Assembly: GCA_002455955.1 (NCBI GenBank)
Contig: DKLZ01000060.1
Span: forward strand, 1-12,059
From: Dehalococcoidia bacterium UBA6627
GTDB lineage: Bacteria; Chloroflexota; Dehalococcoidia; UBA2979
Length of the DNA: 12,059 nt
Direction: 5' to 3'
Below are positions 1 through 6,690 of this stretch, piece by piece (within the stretch, counting starts at the first letter, position 1; each line of letters opens with the position of its first letter). Position numbers and translations under genes: made by a program. The notes under the pieces were generated by a model. That model searched no databases. It saw nothing but the letters and a program-made list of their open reading frames with translations, and had not been told where the DNA came from.

Positions 1-417
1 AACTCCATCAATCGCGACTGGTCCTTTCATCACGATGAATTTTAGAAATTCTGGTTCAACCAGATAACGAGCGATCAATGCTTCCCCTTCAGGTGTAAAG
101 CTATCAAGTGTGCATGTAGTTTCAACAACGCCGCGGACTATATGCCCCGATAATCGAGTTGACGCACTTACCGACCGTTCTAGATTGACAGCATCACCAC
201 TGGCCAGTTCAGTAAGATTTGCTCGTCGATAGGTTTCAGTCATTACATCAAAGGACAAGGTAGTATCCGCTATCGTACTAATGGTTAGATCTACCCCATT
301 AATCGCGATTGAGTCACCGAGCGCAGCATCCTCACGAATCCGATCGCATCTAATCGCAAGTGTTCCATTCTGGTGCGAATGTACAGTCCCGACCTCTTCA
401 ACGATTCCAGTGAACAT
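1..417 (-). CDS. ribE: Riboflavin synthase alpha chain, 5' part (truncated by window edge)
   Basis: Reverse-strand reading from the ATG at 417 gives 139 codons that stay open to the window edge. The product starts MFTGIVEEVGTV, the hallmark N-terminus of riboflavin synthase, which dismutates two 6,7-dimethyl-8-ribityllumazines to riboflavin in the cytoplasm. The family is about 200 residues in two similar lumazine-binding barrels. All of barrel one and the start of barrel two (KGPVAIDGV) are visible. The ATG lies 7 nt after the ribD stop, with GAGG about 10 nt upstream inside the ribD end, so it is translated as part of the same transcript. Two positions are unusual. NGVDLT has Asp43 where most members have Cys, and GHIVRGVVE has His92 but Val97 where E. 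coli has its second active-site His. A clade variant or a lumazine-binding paralogue are both possible. The gene family is clear; activity is less certain. Confidence 0.9.
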   Translation of the reverse strand, partial: MFTGIVEEVGTVHSHQNGTLAIRCDRIREDAALGDSIAINGVDLTISTIADTTLSFDVMTETYRRANLTELASGDAVNLERSVSASTRLSGHIVRGVVETTCTLDSFTPEGEALIARYLVEPEFLKFIVMKGPVAIDGV

Positions 418-424
418 AGCGGAC

Positions 425-1582
425 TTACCTCGCCTCGGATTGATTATCTCTTGCTGCGATTTCCCAATCTGGCTGTCCGGTAAACAATGTGTCGTGACCG
501 AGTTGCGTAATCGTCAGGTCACGCACGGGGACAGCGTTTGCCATTCGAAACGCACCGATTCCCGCGACCGGAGCAGGTGCGTCAACTGCTCCCACAATTA
601 TCGGTGACACAATGGCGTACACACGATCTATGAGGCGCTGGTCGAAAAGAGATCCCAACAACGCACTGCCACCCTCAAAAAGAACTTCGAGCATCCCTCG
701 TCGGCCACATTCTTCTATCAGGGCTGTAAGATCGACATGTAAAGCCTTGTCGACCCCTTCCCGAGTGTCAAAGACCATTATTTCAGCGCCCGTAGCAGCT
801 ATATCTCTACGCCAGCTTTCGTTGGATGCTGCACTTGTTGCTATTAATGTCGGAGAAAGTCCTTGAAGTACACGCGCCGTACTTGGAATCCGGCCGCGTG
901 AATCGACTACAACTCTGAGTGGCTGCTGCACAGTTGGATCAACCGGCCCAGCTGGATTACCCGGCCGGGCGGTTAGCTCTGGATCGTCAGTGATTACTGT
1001 TTCCGACCCAACGACGATGGCATCAAGTTTGATGCGTTCATTATGCGACCACAACAACGCTTCCGGTCCGGATATCCATTTTGAATCGCCTGATGCAGCA
1101 GCGATTCTTCCATCTAGAGATGACGCATATTTCATGGCTACCAGTGGTAGTCCAGTCTGTTGATATTTCAGATATCCCGCTAAGAGTTCGCGCGATTCTG
1201 CTTGTCCATCACCAGCATGAACAACAACACCTGCAGCTTCCAATTGAGTGTGCCCACGTCCATCTACTTTAGGGTACGGGTCACGCACAGCGTAGGTTAC
1301 AGAACGGACACCTGCGGAGATAAGGGCATCCACACAAGGCGGGGTCCGACCCTGATGTACACAGGGTTCTAGTGTGGAATAGAGATCGGCACCCCGTGCC
1401 CGGATGCCTGCAGCACGAAGCGCCATCACTTCAGCGTGAGGGCCACCTACAGGCTGAGTTCTTCCGCATGCAATAATTTCGTCGTTAACAACTACGACAG
1501 CACCAACAGCGGGATTTGGAGAAGTAGTGCCAAGGGCACTATGTGCTTCATCTAGTGCAGCTGCCATGTAAGAGGATGGCAT
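425..1582 (-). CDS. ribD: Bifunctional pyrimidine deaminase/reductase RibD
   Basis: At 385 residues this is normal length for RibD, which deaminates and then reduces the 2,5-diaminopyrimidine intermediate of riboflavin synthesis. Residues 1 to about 145 are the cytidine-deaminase-like zinc domain: TSPNPAVGAVVV near residue 20, zinc ligands His49 in HAE (Glu51 catalytic) and Cys74 and Cys83 in PC-x(8)-C. Residues from about 148 are the NADPH-dependent reductase domain, opening with MKYASSLDGRIA and SKWISG and containing LFEGGSALLGSLF near the end. The ATG at 1582 lies 9 nt after the dcd stop and matches the usual N-terminus just before the TSPNP motif; the ribosome site is weak (CGAGA). The gene is followed after 7 nt by riboflavin synthase, so dcd, ribD and ribE look co-transcribed. 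Confidence 0.95.
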   Translation of the reverse strand: MPSSYMAAALDEAHSALGTTSPNPAVGAVVVVNDEIIACGRTQPVGGPHAEVMALRAAGIRARGADLYSTLEPCVHQGRTPPCVDALISAGVRSVTYAVRDPYPKVDGRGHTQLEAAGVVVHAGDGQAESRELLAGYLKYQQTGLPLVAMKYASSLDGRIAAASGDSKWISGPEALLWSHNERIKLDAIVVGSETVITDDPELTARPGNPAGPVDPTVQQPLRVVVDSRGRIPSTARVLQGLSPTLIATSAASNESWRRDIAATGAEIMVFDTREGVDKALHVDLTALIEECGRRGMLEVLFEGGSALLGSLFDQRLIDRVYAIVSPIIVGAVDAPAPVAGIGAFRMANAVPVRDLTITQLGHDTLFTGQPDWEIAARDNQSEAR

Positions 1583-1591
1583 GGTGTCTCG

Positions 1592-2164
1592 TTAGGCACC
1601 TGACTCGTAGTCGCGGTGGATACGACTAGCAGTCGGAAGGTGTTGTCCTTGATAGCGAGACTTAAGGCTCGGATGTCCGTAGGGGCGATCGGCAGATGTA
1701 GTTAAGTTCTGGAAAGACAATTGGCCGATCTTCATTTGGTAATACAAACGTATAGGCAGTGTCGACACATTAGATAGTTCTAGTGTCAGATGCCCTCGCC
1801 AACCCGGATCGACATAACCTGCTGTCGCATGAACGAGTAATCCGAGTCGGCCTAAAGATGACTTCCCTTCTACTCGAGCTACAAGATCATCTGCCAGTTC
1901 AACCGATTCTAGAGTTGAACCGAGAACGAATTCACCTGGATGAAGAACGAACGGCTCATCTTCCTCGATCTCGTGAGCTTCCGTAAGATCTTCAGCCGCC
2001 TTTCGCACATCGATGAAAGCTTCTCGATGGTTTAAGAACACGCGAAAATGACGATCAAGGCGGATATCAAGCGATGCGGGTTGTACGGCATCCTCACCAA
2101 TTGGATCGACAACCAGTCTGCCTGTCGAAAGAGCCTCGGCGATAGATCGGTCACTAAGTACCAC
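1592..2164 (-). CDS. dcd: dCTP deaminase (possibly bifunctional, dUMP-forming)
   Basis: This 190-residue protein matches the dCTP deaminase / dUTPase superfamily. It has QPASLDIRLD near residues 28-37, HPGEFVLGSTLE at 75-86, the active-site stretch EGKSSLGRLGLL at 99-110, HATAG at 112-116, and LTLELSN with the presumed catalytic Glu129. The C-terminal SRYQGQ is also typical. I place the start at the GTG at 2164, not at the ATG at 2227. The family begins MxLSDR, a GAGGAG ribosome site lies 4 nt upstream of the GTG, and the extra 21 residues have no family counterpart. The length equals, from memory, the mycobacterial Dcd, which converts dCTP straight to dUMP; the HATAG region resembles that type, but one- or two-step activity cannot be settled from sequence. 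It heads the dcd-ribD-ribE set and supplies dUMP for thymidylate. Confidence 0.93.
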   Translation of the reverse strand: MVLSDRSIAEALSTGRLVVDPIGEDAVQPASLDIRLDRHFRVFLNHREAFIDVRKAAEDLTEAHEIEEDEPFVLHPGEFVLGSTLESVELADDLVARVEGKSSLGRLGLLVHATAGYVDPGWRGHLTLELSNVSTLPIRLYYQMKIGQLSFQNLTTSADRPYGHPSLKSRYQGQHLPTASRIHRDYESGA

Positions 2165-2167
2165 AGG

Positions 2168-2174
2168 TCTCCTC
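2168..2174 (-). promoter_or_regulatory. Ribosome binding site fixing the dcd GTG start
   Basis: The reverse strand reads GAGGAGA, then CCT, then GTG. No comparable site precedes the in-frame ATG at 2227, so this site together with the family N-terminus decides the dcd start. Confidence 0.7.
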
Positions 2175-2224
2175 AAGCTTAAGCGAGTCTTATAGATTAA
2201 GTTCGATCCACAGAATGAGAGTAT

Positions 2225-2261
2225 CACTGCTAGCGTGAGTGGCTCTATGGTTTCGCTAGTG
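2225..2261 (-). other. Imperfect inverted repeat between the NHL gene and dcd
   Basis: CTAGCG (2230-2235) and CGCTAG (2254-2259) are exact inverted copies around an 18-nt loop. CAC/GTG pairs further out are offset by a 2-nt bulge. There is no following T run, so a classical terminator is not supported. It could be a weak processing hairpin or chance. Confidence 0.2.
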
Positions 2262-2280
2262 GTGCATTATGAACGCGTGC

Positions 2281-3225
2281 CTAGTTAATGTTACGCATCT
2301 TCTTCAAGCTTTTCAGCTCTCTCGGAGGTTGAAGATGGCTACCCCGGATCGTGTACGAGACTTCACCCACATATACATCACCTCGAGAATCGACCGCGAT
2401 ACTGTGGGGTGCAATGAATTGTCCCGGCGCCTCTCCTTCTTGATGATCTCCATAACGACCGAGTAAATTCCCCCCTTGATCGAAAACGGAGATTCGATGA
2501 CCTATGCCGACTGCACCTTCCATCAACGGAACTCCATTGAGCTCACCGACGTAGATATTGCCGTCAGGGCCTGCACTGACTCCACAAGGACGATGCACGT
2601 TATTCCAGGTCGCGATGTGCGCACCATTCAAATCGAAGACTTGGATCCGTAAAGCTTCTCGATCTGCAACATATATCTTGTCATTGATCAGGCAAAGATT
2701 ATGTGGGCACATGAACTGGCCCGGGTCGATACCGGGTTCGCCCCATGAGAACAACAGCTCTCCTTCTGATGAATACTTATGTATCCGTGCATTACCGTAA
2801 CCATCACTGATAAAGATGCTGCCATCCGCTGCAACAGCCATGTCAGTGGGACGATTGAATGGGTCTCCCGAGAACTTTTTCGCAGCGACACCGGGTGTTC
2901 CGATGGTTAAAAGCAGCTCGCCAGTATCGGTCCATTTGGTGATCGTGTGAGCGCCATCATCAGCGCAGTAAATGAAACCGTCATGTGCCGCAAGGATCGC
3001 GTGCGTGCGATTCGTAAACGTGCCTGCACCGAAGGTTCGCAGAAAGTTGCCATCCTGATCGAGGACGATAACGGGATTGTCGGTATTACGTGTCAGAAGA
3101 TAGACGGTGTCGTCCGCGGCGACGCTAACACCTGGTGTTTCGTGCAAGCGCATGCCGGAAGGTAATTTTTCCCATTCGGGAAGAGGATCAAATTGAAGAG
3201 CGGTTGGTGGGTAACTATTCAGCAT
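2281..3225 (-). CDS. NHL-repeat six-bladed beta-propeller protein, peptidyl-alpha-hydroxyglycine amidating lyase-like
   Basis: The 314-residue product consists of repeated NHL blades (for example DQDGNFLRTFG, SSEGELLFSWG, DLNGAHIATW, DQGGNLLGRYG). It resembles the lyase (PAL) domain of peptidylglycine amidating enzyme. His75, His175 (CPHNL) and His274 (APHSI) are about 100 residues apart, like the three zinc-binding histidines of rat PAL. Tyr143 in SDGYGNARI sits where the catalytic tyrosine falls, and Arg46 could match the substrate arginine. There is no signal peptide or membrane helix and no monooxygenase (PHM) partner, so a cytoplasmic role on an unknown substrate is likely. The start ATG has GGAAG 5-9 nt upstream. 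It lies 103 nt after the desulfhydrase gene and 116 nt before dcd, so it may share the transcript. The fold is secure; the reaction is an inference. Confidence 0.75.
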   Translation of the reverse strand: MLNSYPPTALQFDPLPEWEKLPSGMRLHETPGVSVAADDTVYLLTRNTDNPVIVLDQDGNFLRTFGAGTFTNRTHAILAAHDGFIYCADDGAHTITKWTDTGELLLTIGTPGVAAKKFSGDPFNRPTDMAVAADGSIFISDGYGNARIHKYSSEGELLFSWGEPGIDPGQFMCPHNLCLINDKIYVADREALRIQVFDLNGAHIATWNNVHRPCGVSAGPDGNIYVGELNGVPLMEGAVGIGHRISVFDQGGNLLGRYGDHQEGEAPGQFIAPHSIAVDSRGDVYVGEVSYTIRGSHLQPPRELKSLKKMRNIN

Positions 3226-3328
3226 GATTCTTCCGTTCTTTAAAGCAATCGAGGCCTTATTCTGCTTGTAGCAGGTTCGTTCTTAATTTAGTGATATCCG
3301 ATTATTAATGATCCGTGGTGAGGGTATT

Positions 3329-4378
3329 TCAAGCACCGAACTGAATCTCATTCAAACGACTCCGAAGTTCCGTTCCATATGCGAATAATGCTGGCGTTCC
3401 ACCCGTGTGAAGAAATAGGACGGACGATCCAGAACTTAGAACGTTCGATTTAGCGAGGTGTATCAGTCCTGCCATCGTTCGCCCCGTATAAACAGGGTCC
3501 AGGTAAAGCGCTTCGGTACTGGCGGTTATGCTGATCGCCTCAAATACCTTGTTGTTCAGGCGCCCGTAACCAGGAGCTAATGCGTCGTCATCGACATTTA
3601 TGTCATCTCCGTGGATCGGTATGTCGATTCCAAGGAGTTTAGTAAGCGCCCGGCACGTGTTGAGGACACGTTCGCGTTGTTCTGAGGCGGGACGCCTGAC
3701 ACAGACCCCGTAAATCGGGATGCTTTGTCCGGCCGCTCTTAGGCCAACGAGTAGACCTGAGTGAGTCATGGCGCTTCCCGATGGCAACACGATCGCATCG
3801 ATCGATATAGGTAAGTGTGAAATCTGTTCGATTATTTCGACTGCTGCCGCGACGTAACCAAGAGCACCGATTGGCGGGTTGTCTGGTCCGAGCGGTATGA
3901 CGTAGGGACGTCGGCCTTTATTTACCAGATTAGAGCTCAAGTTATACAAAGATGCGTCTGCTCCCGCTTCGTCGTCACCTCGCGGGTATGTATGCCGGAT
4001 AGCACCGGTCAGGTCTTCTAGAAGGACGTTTCCTGATCGGTAGTACTGGGCATCCATTGCGGGAACTCGTTCTTCGAGTTGTATGTGCGCTTCCATCCCA
4101 AGACGAGCCGCTATTGCTGCCACAGTGCGCCCATAGTTCGACTGTACCGCGCCTGTGATAAGTACGGTGTCAGCACCTTTCTGCTGTGCTGCGCCGAAAT
4201 AGAATTCGAGTTGCCGAACTTTATTCCCACCGAACGGGATGCTTGTGAGGTCGTCACGTTTGATTAGAAGGTTTAATCCGAGGTGGCTGCCAAGGCGAAC
4301 AGCTGGCTCAATCGGGGTAGGGTTTGTTGTCAGGATCGTTCGAGGGTGACGCGCTAAGAGGGTTAGAAGGTCGGTCAC
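3329..4378 (-). CDS. D-cysteine desulfhydrase / ACC deaminase family PLP enzyme
   Basis: This 349-residue fold-type II PLP enzyme has the family features in order. PTPIEP at 20-25 is followed by LLIKRDDLT near 37-45, GGNKVRQLEF with the PLP lysine Lys53, and QSNYGR at 79-84 with the Ser80 used as base or nucleophile. A glycine-rich PSGSAMTHSGLLVGL phosphate loop and LDPVYTGRTMAGL near the C-terminus complete the pattern. Members degrade D-cysteine to pyruvate, H2S and ammonia, or open 1-aminocyclopropane-1-carboxylate. QSNYGR replaces the common QSNHAR, and I cannot choose between the two activities. The start is a GTG 5 nt after the stop of the SIMPL gene, with only a weak GAAG site, so translation is probably coupled to that gene. 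Confidence 0.85.
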   Translation of the reverse strand: MTDLLTLLARHPRTILTTNPTPIEPAVRLGSHLGLNLLIKRDDLTSIPFGGNKVRQLEFYFGAAQQKGADTVLITGAVQSNYGRTVAAIAARLGMEAHIQLEERVPAMDAQYYRSGNVLLEDLTGAIRHTYPRGDDEAGADASLYNLSSNLVNKGRRPYVIPLGPDNPPIGALGYVAAAVEIIEQISHLPISIDAIVLPSGSAMTHSGLLVGLRAAGQSIPIYGVCVRRPASEQRERVLNTCRALTKLLGIDIPIHGDDINVDDDALAPGYGRLNNKVFEAISITASTEALYLDPVYTGRTMAGLIHLAKSNVLSSGSSVLFLHTGGTPALFAYGTELRSRLNEIQFGA

Positions 4379-4383
4379 TTTAG

Positions 4384-5133
4384 TTACTTCACTTCATAGA
4401 CCACAGACACATTCACGGTCAGTTCCTGTTCGCCCGGCGATATAGGGGATTTTGCGCGAGTGTCGAAAGCAGCTTCCGCAATTCCGAATCGTGCTTCACC
4501 ACCGAATGTAGTTGTCTCGTTAATGGTACGAACGTTGCCGAGTTTGATACCAGCAGCATCGGCAAGCACTTGTGCTTTTTTGCGCGCATCAGTAATCGCT
4601 TCCTCGCGTGCTTCGTTTAAGAACTGCTCTTGCTTGTCGACAATGAATGAAATTCCATTCATACGAACCATATCGCCACCAGCTTGGGTTGCACGATCGA
4701 TGACGGTCGAAACATTATCAATCTTTCGCACCTTGACCGTCACTTGATTGTTAACTACAAAACCGGTGATTACTGCCGGTTTCCCTTCCGGGTAGCTATA
4801 ACGCGGATAAATACTAAAAGAGCGTGTTTGAATATCCGTTTCTTCGACACCTTCGTCATCAAGGACGTTCATCACTGCAGTCATCGCGCGAGCAGCTCGT
4901 TGGCGCGAATCCGCTACCGTCTTGGCTGATACTTCAATCCCGATATCGATCTGGGCTACATCTGGTGTAGCAGAAACCGAACCACGCCCTGTTACCGTGA
5001 TGCCGCCCGATTGCTTATCTCCGACATTGATCTGAGGCTCTGCGTCGTCGAGCACCACGATCATCGCAAGGACCATGATTGTAAGGGCGATCACCGTAGC
5101 GCTCATTACACTCAGCGACTTTAGGTCTGACAT
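4384..5133 (-). CDS. SIMPL-domain (DUF541) membrane-anchored periplasmic/extracytoplasmic protein
   Basis: The 249-residue product begins with a short basic-polar stretch and one hydrophobic segment (about residues 8-29, SVMSATVIALTIMVLAMIVV), an uncleaved anchor or signal. The rest is a SIMPL/DUF541 domain: GITVTGRGSVSATPDVAQIDIGI near 43-65, a central YSYPEGKPAVITGFVVNNQVTV region, the EAREEAITDARKKAQVLADAAG helix, and a final LTVNVSVVYEV strand. Related proteins (BP26 of Brucella, YggE of E. coli) form outer or periplasmic oligomers and have been linked to oxidative stress; the molecular role is not established. AAGGGA lies about 12 nt upstream of the ATG. It leads a likely operon with the PLP enzyme immediately downstream and is divergent from lepB. 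Confidence 0.9.
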   Translation of the reverse strand: MSDLKSLSVMSATVIALTIMVLAMIVVLDDAEPQINVGDKQSGGITVTGRGSVSATPDVAQIDIGIEVSAKTVADSRQRAARAMTAVMNVLDDEGVEETDIQTRSFSIYPRYSYPEGKPAVITGFVVNNQVTVKVRKIDNVSTVIDRATQAGGDMVRMNGISFIVDKQEQFLNEAREEAITDARKKAQVLADAAGIKLGNVRTINETTTFGGEARFGIAEAAFDTRAKSPISPGEQELTVNVSVVYEVK

Positions 5134-5209
5134 AGTGAGAGCTTCCCTTACATATCAAGCGCTGTCCACGCTCTTTAACATTGAGAGTCGTCAAGACTAA
5201 CTCTTTCTA

Positions 5210-5238
5210 AGGACGAGCAGCACCCATGATCTATACTT
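5210..5238 (+). promoter_or_regulatory. Candidate lepB promoter giving a leaderless transcript
   Basis: TATACT at 5233-5238 matches the -10 consensus at 5 of 6 positions. AGGACG at 5210-5215, 17 nt upstream, keeps the GAC core of a -35 box (3 of 6). The predicted transcription start, 6-8 nt after the -10 box, coincides with the ATG at 5244, which has no ribosome binding site. This is a prediction from spacing only. Confidence 0.4.
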
Positions 5239-5243
5239 GACCA

Positions 5244-5405
5244 ATGGAGCAATCCTCTCCAAGCGACGAAGTTTCCGAAAGTGACGTATTTAACTCTTGG
5301 TCGTCAAACCTACGGGACTCTGACGCGAGTGGAGCGTCAGAGTCAACCGGTCTCGTCACTCCTGTTAAGCGATATTTTCCATGAAGCCTGCCACAACTTT
5401 CGGAG
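5244..5405 (+). other. Coding-like N-terminal extension of lepB interrupted by an in-frame TGA
   Basis: An ATG at 5244 is in the same frame as lepB. It opens MEQSSPSDEVSESDVF, an acidic serine-rich stretch like the disordered cytoplasmic leader of many signal peptidases, and continues through TGLVTPVKRYFP. A TGA at 5382-5384 is followed by SLPQLSEMLEVI, the usual lead-in to the first membrane helix. The reading is open except for that one codon. It may be a sequencing or assembly error, a recent mutation with re-initiation at 5406, or a 46-codon upstream ORF. TGA is used as a normal stop elsewhere here (bioF, the desulfhydrase), so recoding to tryptophan is unlikely. Confidence 0.5.
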
Positions 5406-5987
5406 ATGTTAGAGGTCATAGCGTTAGCGGTATTTATTTTCATAGCAGTGCGTGGAGTCGCACAAAATTTCATCGTCGATGGTAATTCGATGGAGCCAGG
5501 ATTCGAAAGCAATCAGCTGTTGATAGTCAATCGATTGGCATACCTTTCATTGGATGTTTCATGGATGCCCGGTGTCGAGAGTGATGAATGGAAACCATTC
5601 GGCTCACCGACGCAGGGTGATGTAGTGGTATTCCGATATCCCCGTGACCACAGTCGTGACTTTATTAAGCGGGTCATCGCAAATGAAGGCCAGAGGATTG
5701 AGATTCGTGATGGAGAGGCTATCGTCGATGGTATCCCATTGGACGAGCCCTATATTCGCTTCACGGCTGCTGATGATCTTCCTGAATTCGTTGTACCTGA
5801 AGGAATGCTCTACGTGCTTGGGGATAACAGGCAAAATTCCTTTGACTCTCGGTCTTGGGGAATGTTGCCAAAGAATCTAATTATCGGCCGTGCATATTTT
5901 AGTTATTGGCCACTGGATAAACTCGGATTTGTTGACCATCATCGACATGTCATGCCGGTAAAAATTCAGCCTTCGGCGACTCATTAG
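5406..5987 (+). CDS. lepB: Type I signal peptidase
   Basis: Cleaves signal peptides from secreted proteins at the outer face of the membrane. From the ATG at 5406 the 193-residue product has one membrane helix (about residues 4-20), then GNSMEP with the nucleophile Ser28, GDVVVFRYP near 71-79, the general-base Lys88 in FIKRV, and the conserved GDNRQNSFDSRSWG at 139-152. All S26-family boxes are present. The ATG at 5406 has GGAG directly abutting it, too close to serve as a ribosome site, and the family normally has a longer cytoplasmic leader. The real start is therefore probably at 5244, with the TGA at 5382 as error or lesion. pyrE follows after 28 nt on the same strand. The active-site set argues that the enzyme is functional. 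Confidence 0.88.
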   Translation: MLEVIALAVFIFIAVRGVAQNFIVDGNSMEPGFESNQLLIVNRLAYLSLDVSWMPGVESDEWKPFGSPTQGDVVVFRYPRDHSRDFIKRVIANEGQRIEIRDGEAIVDGIPLDEPYIRFTAADDLPEFVVPEGMLYVLGDNRQNSFDSRSWGMLPKNLIIGRAYFSYWPLDKLGFVDHHRHVMPVKIQPSATH

Positions 5988-6015
5988 TTCGGTTTTACTT
6001 TAAGAAGGGCGCAGC

Positions 6016-6615
6016 GTGGAGATCGAAAAGTTAGAAGCTTTACGGCATAGTCTCGAGGCTCGTTGCATCCTTCGCGGAGATTTCATTCTTGCGTCCGGAA
6101 AGAGGAGTCAATACTACTACAACGGCAAGGCGGGAATGTTGGCTGGAGCAACGAAGCTGGACCTCGCTCGCGCTCTATGGGACCTAGCCGAAGGAATTGA
6201 TTTCGAAGTGCTAGGTGGCCCGGCAGTCGGTGCCGTTCCACTTGTAGAGCAGATGTCGGTAATTTCTGCGCTGGAGCGGAATCGAGAAATTGATACGTTT
6301 TATGTCCGGAGTGAGAAAAAGAAGCACGGAACAGAATCTGCTGTCTTTCAAAGCCTCGGGGAAGACGGAACAGAAATCTTAGGTCCCGGGAGGCGAGCAC
6401 TTGTTGTAGAAGACGCTCTGACCACGGGTGGGTCTATTCGTGTTGCTCTTGACGCTGTCGAAGCGGCAGGAGCAACGGTTGCCGGAGTTCTTTTGGTAGC
6501 GGATCGTCAAGACCCCGACGCCAACTGGCTCCGCCAGGGGTACGATTATCGGACGCTGTTCGTTGTGAATACTGACGGTGATCTCACAATCGCTACCGAC
6601 TCAGCAACGACGTAG
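6016..6615 (+). CDS. pyrE: Orotate phosphoribosyltransferase
   Basis: The 199-residue type I phosphoribosyltransferase is normal length for PyrE, which joins orotate and PRPP to OMP in pyrimidine synthesis. Visible signatures are GDFILASGKRSQYY at 21-34, VLGGPAVGAVPL at 65-76, the flexible catalytic loop YVRSEKKKHGT at 96-106, and the PRPP-binding VVEDALTTGGS at 130-140. The region YYYNGKAGML differs from the commoner YYID-R form, so another orotate-like phosphoribosyltransferase cannot be ruled out. Translation starts at GTG 6016, with AGAAGG seven nt upstream. The gene sits 28 nt after lepB and is probably co-transcribed with it; it converges on bioD, whose stop is 75 nt away. Confidence 0.85.
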   Translation: MEIEKLEALRHSLEARCILRGDFILASGKRSQYYYNGKAGMLAGATKLDLARALWDLAEGIDFEVLGGPAVGAVPLVEQMSVISALERNREIDTFYVRSEKKKHGTESAVFQSLGEDGTEILGPGRRALVVEDALTTGGSIRVALDAVEAAGATVAGVLLVADRQDPDANWLRQGYDYRTLFVVNTDGDLTIATDSATT

Positions 6616-6690
6616 CTTCTCGCTCTGACGCGCCAGAAACTTCTACATCTGAAGATTCAGGTCGCCTAGCCCAGTGTCGGCTAATTATTT

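Noticed and set aside
2165..2227. Longer dcd start at ATG 2227 (21 extra residues)
   Set aside because: The added residues do not fit the family, and GTG 2164 has a GAGGAG site and restores the usual MVLSDR beginning.
2165..2280. Possible FMN riboswitch ahead of the dcd-ribD-ribE genes
   Set aside because: The space is about 116 nt and none of the conserved RFN-element helices or motifs could be recognised.
6616..6690. Possible bidirectional terminator between pyrE and bioD (CTGAA-GA-TTCAG at 6649-6660)
   Set aside because: The stem is only 5 bp with a 2-nt loop and there is no adjacent T run, so it does not support a terminator.
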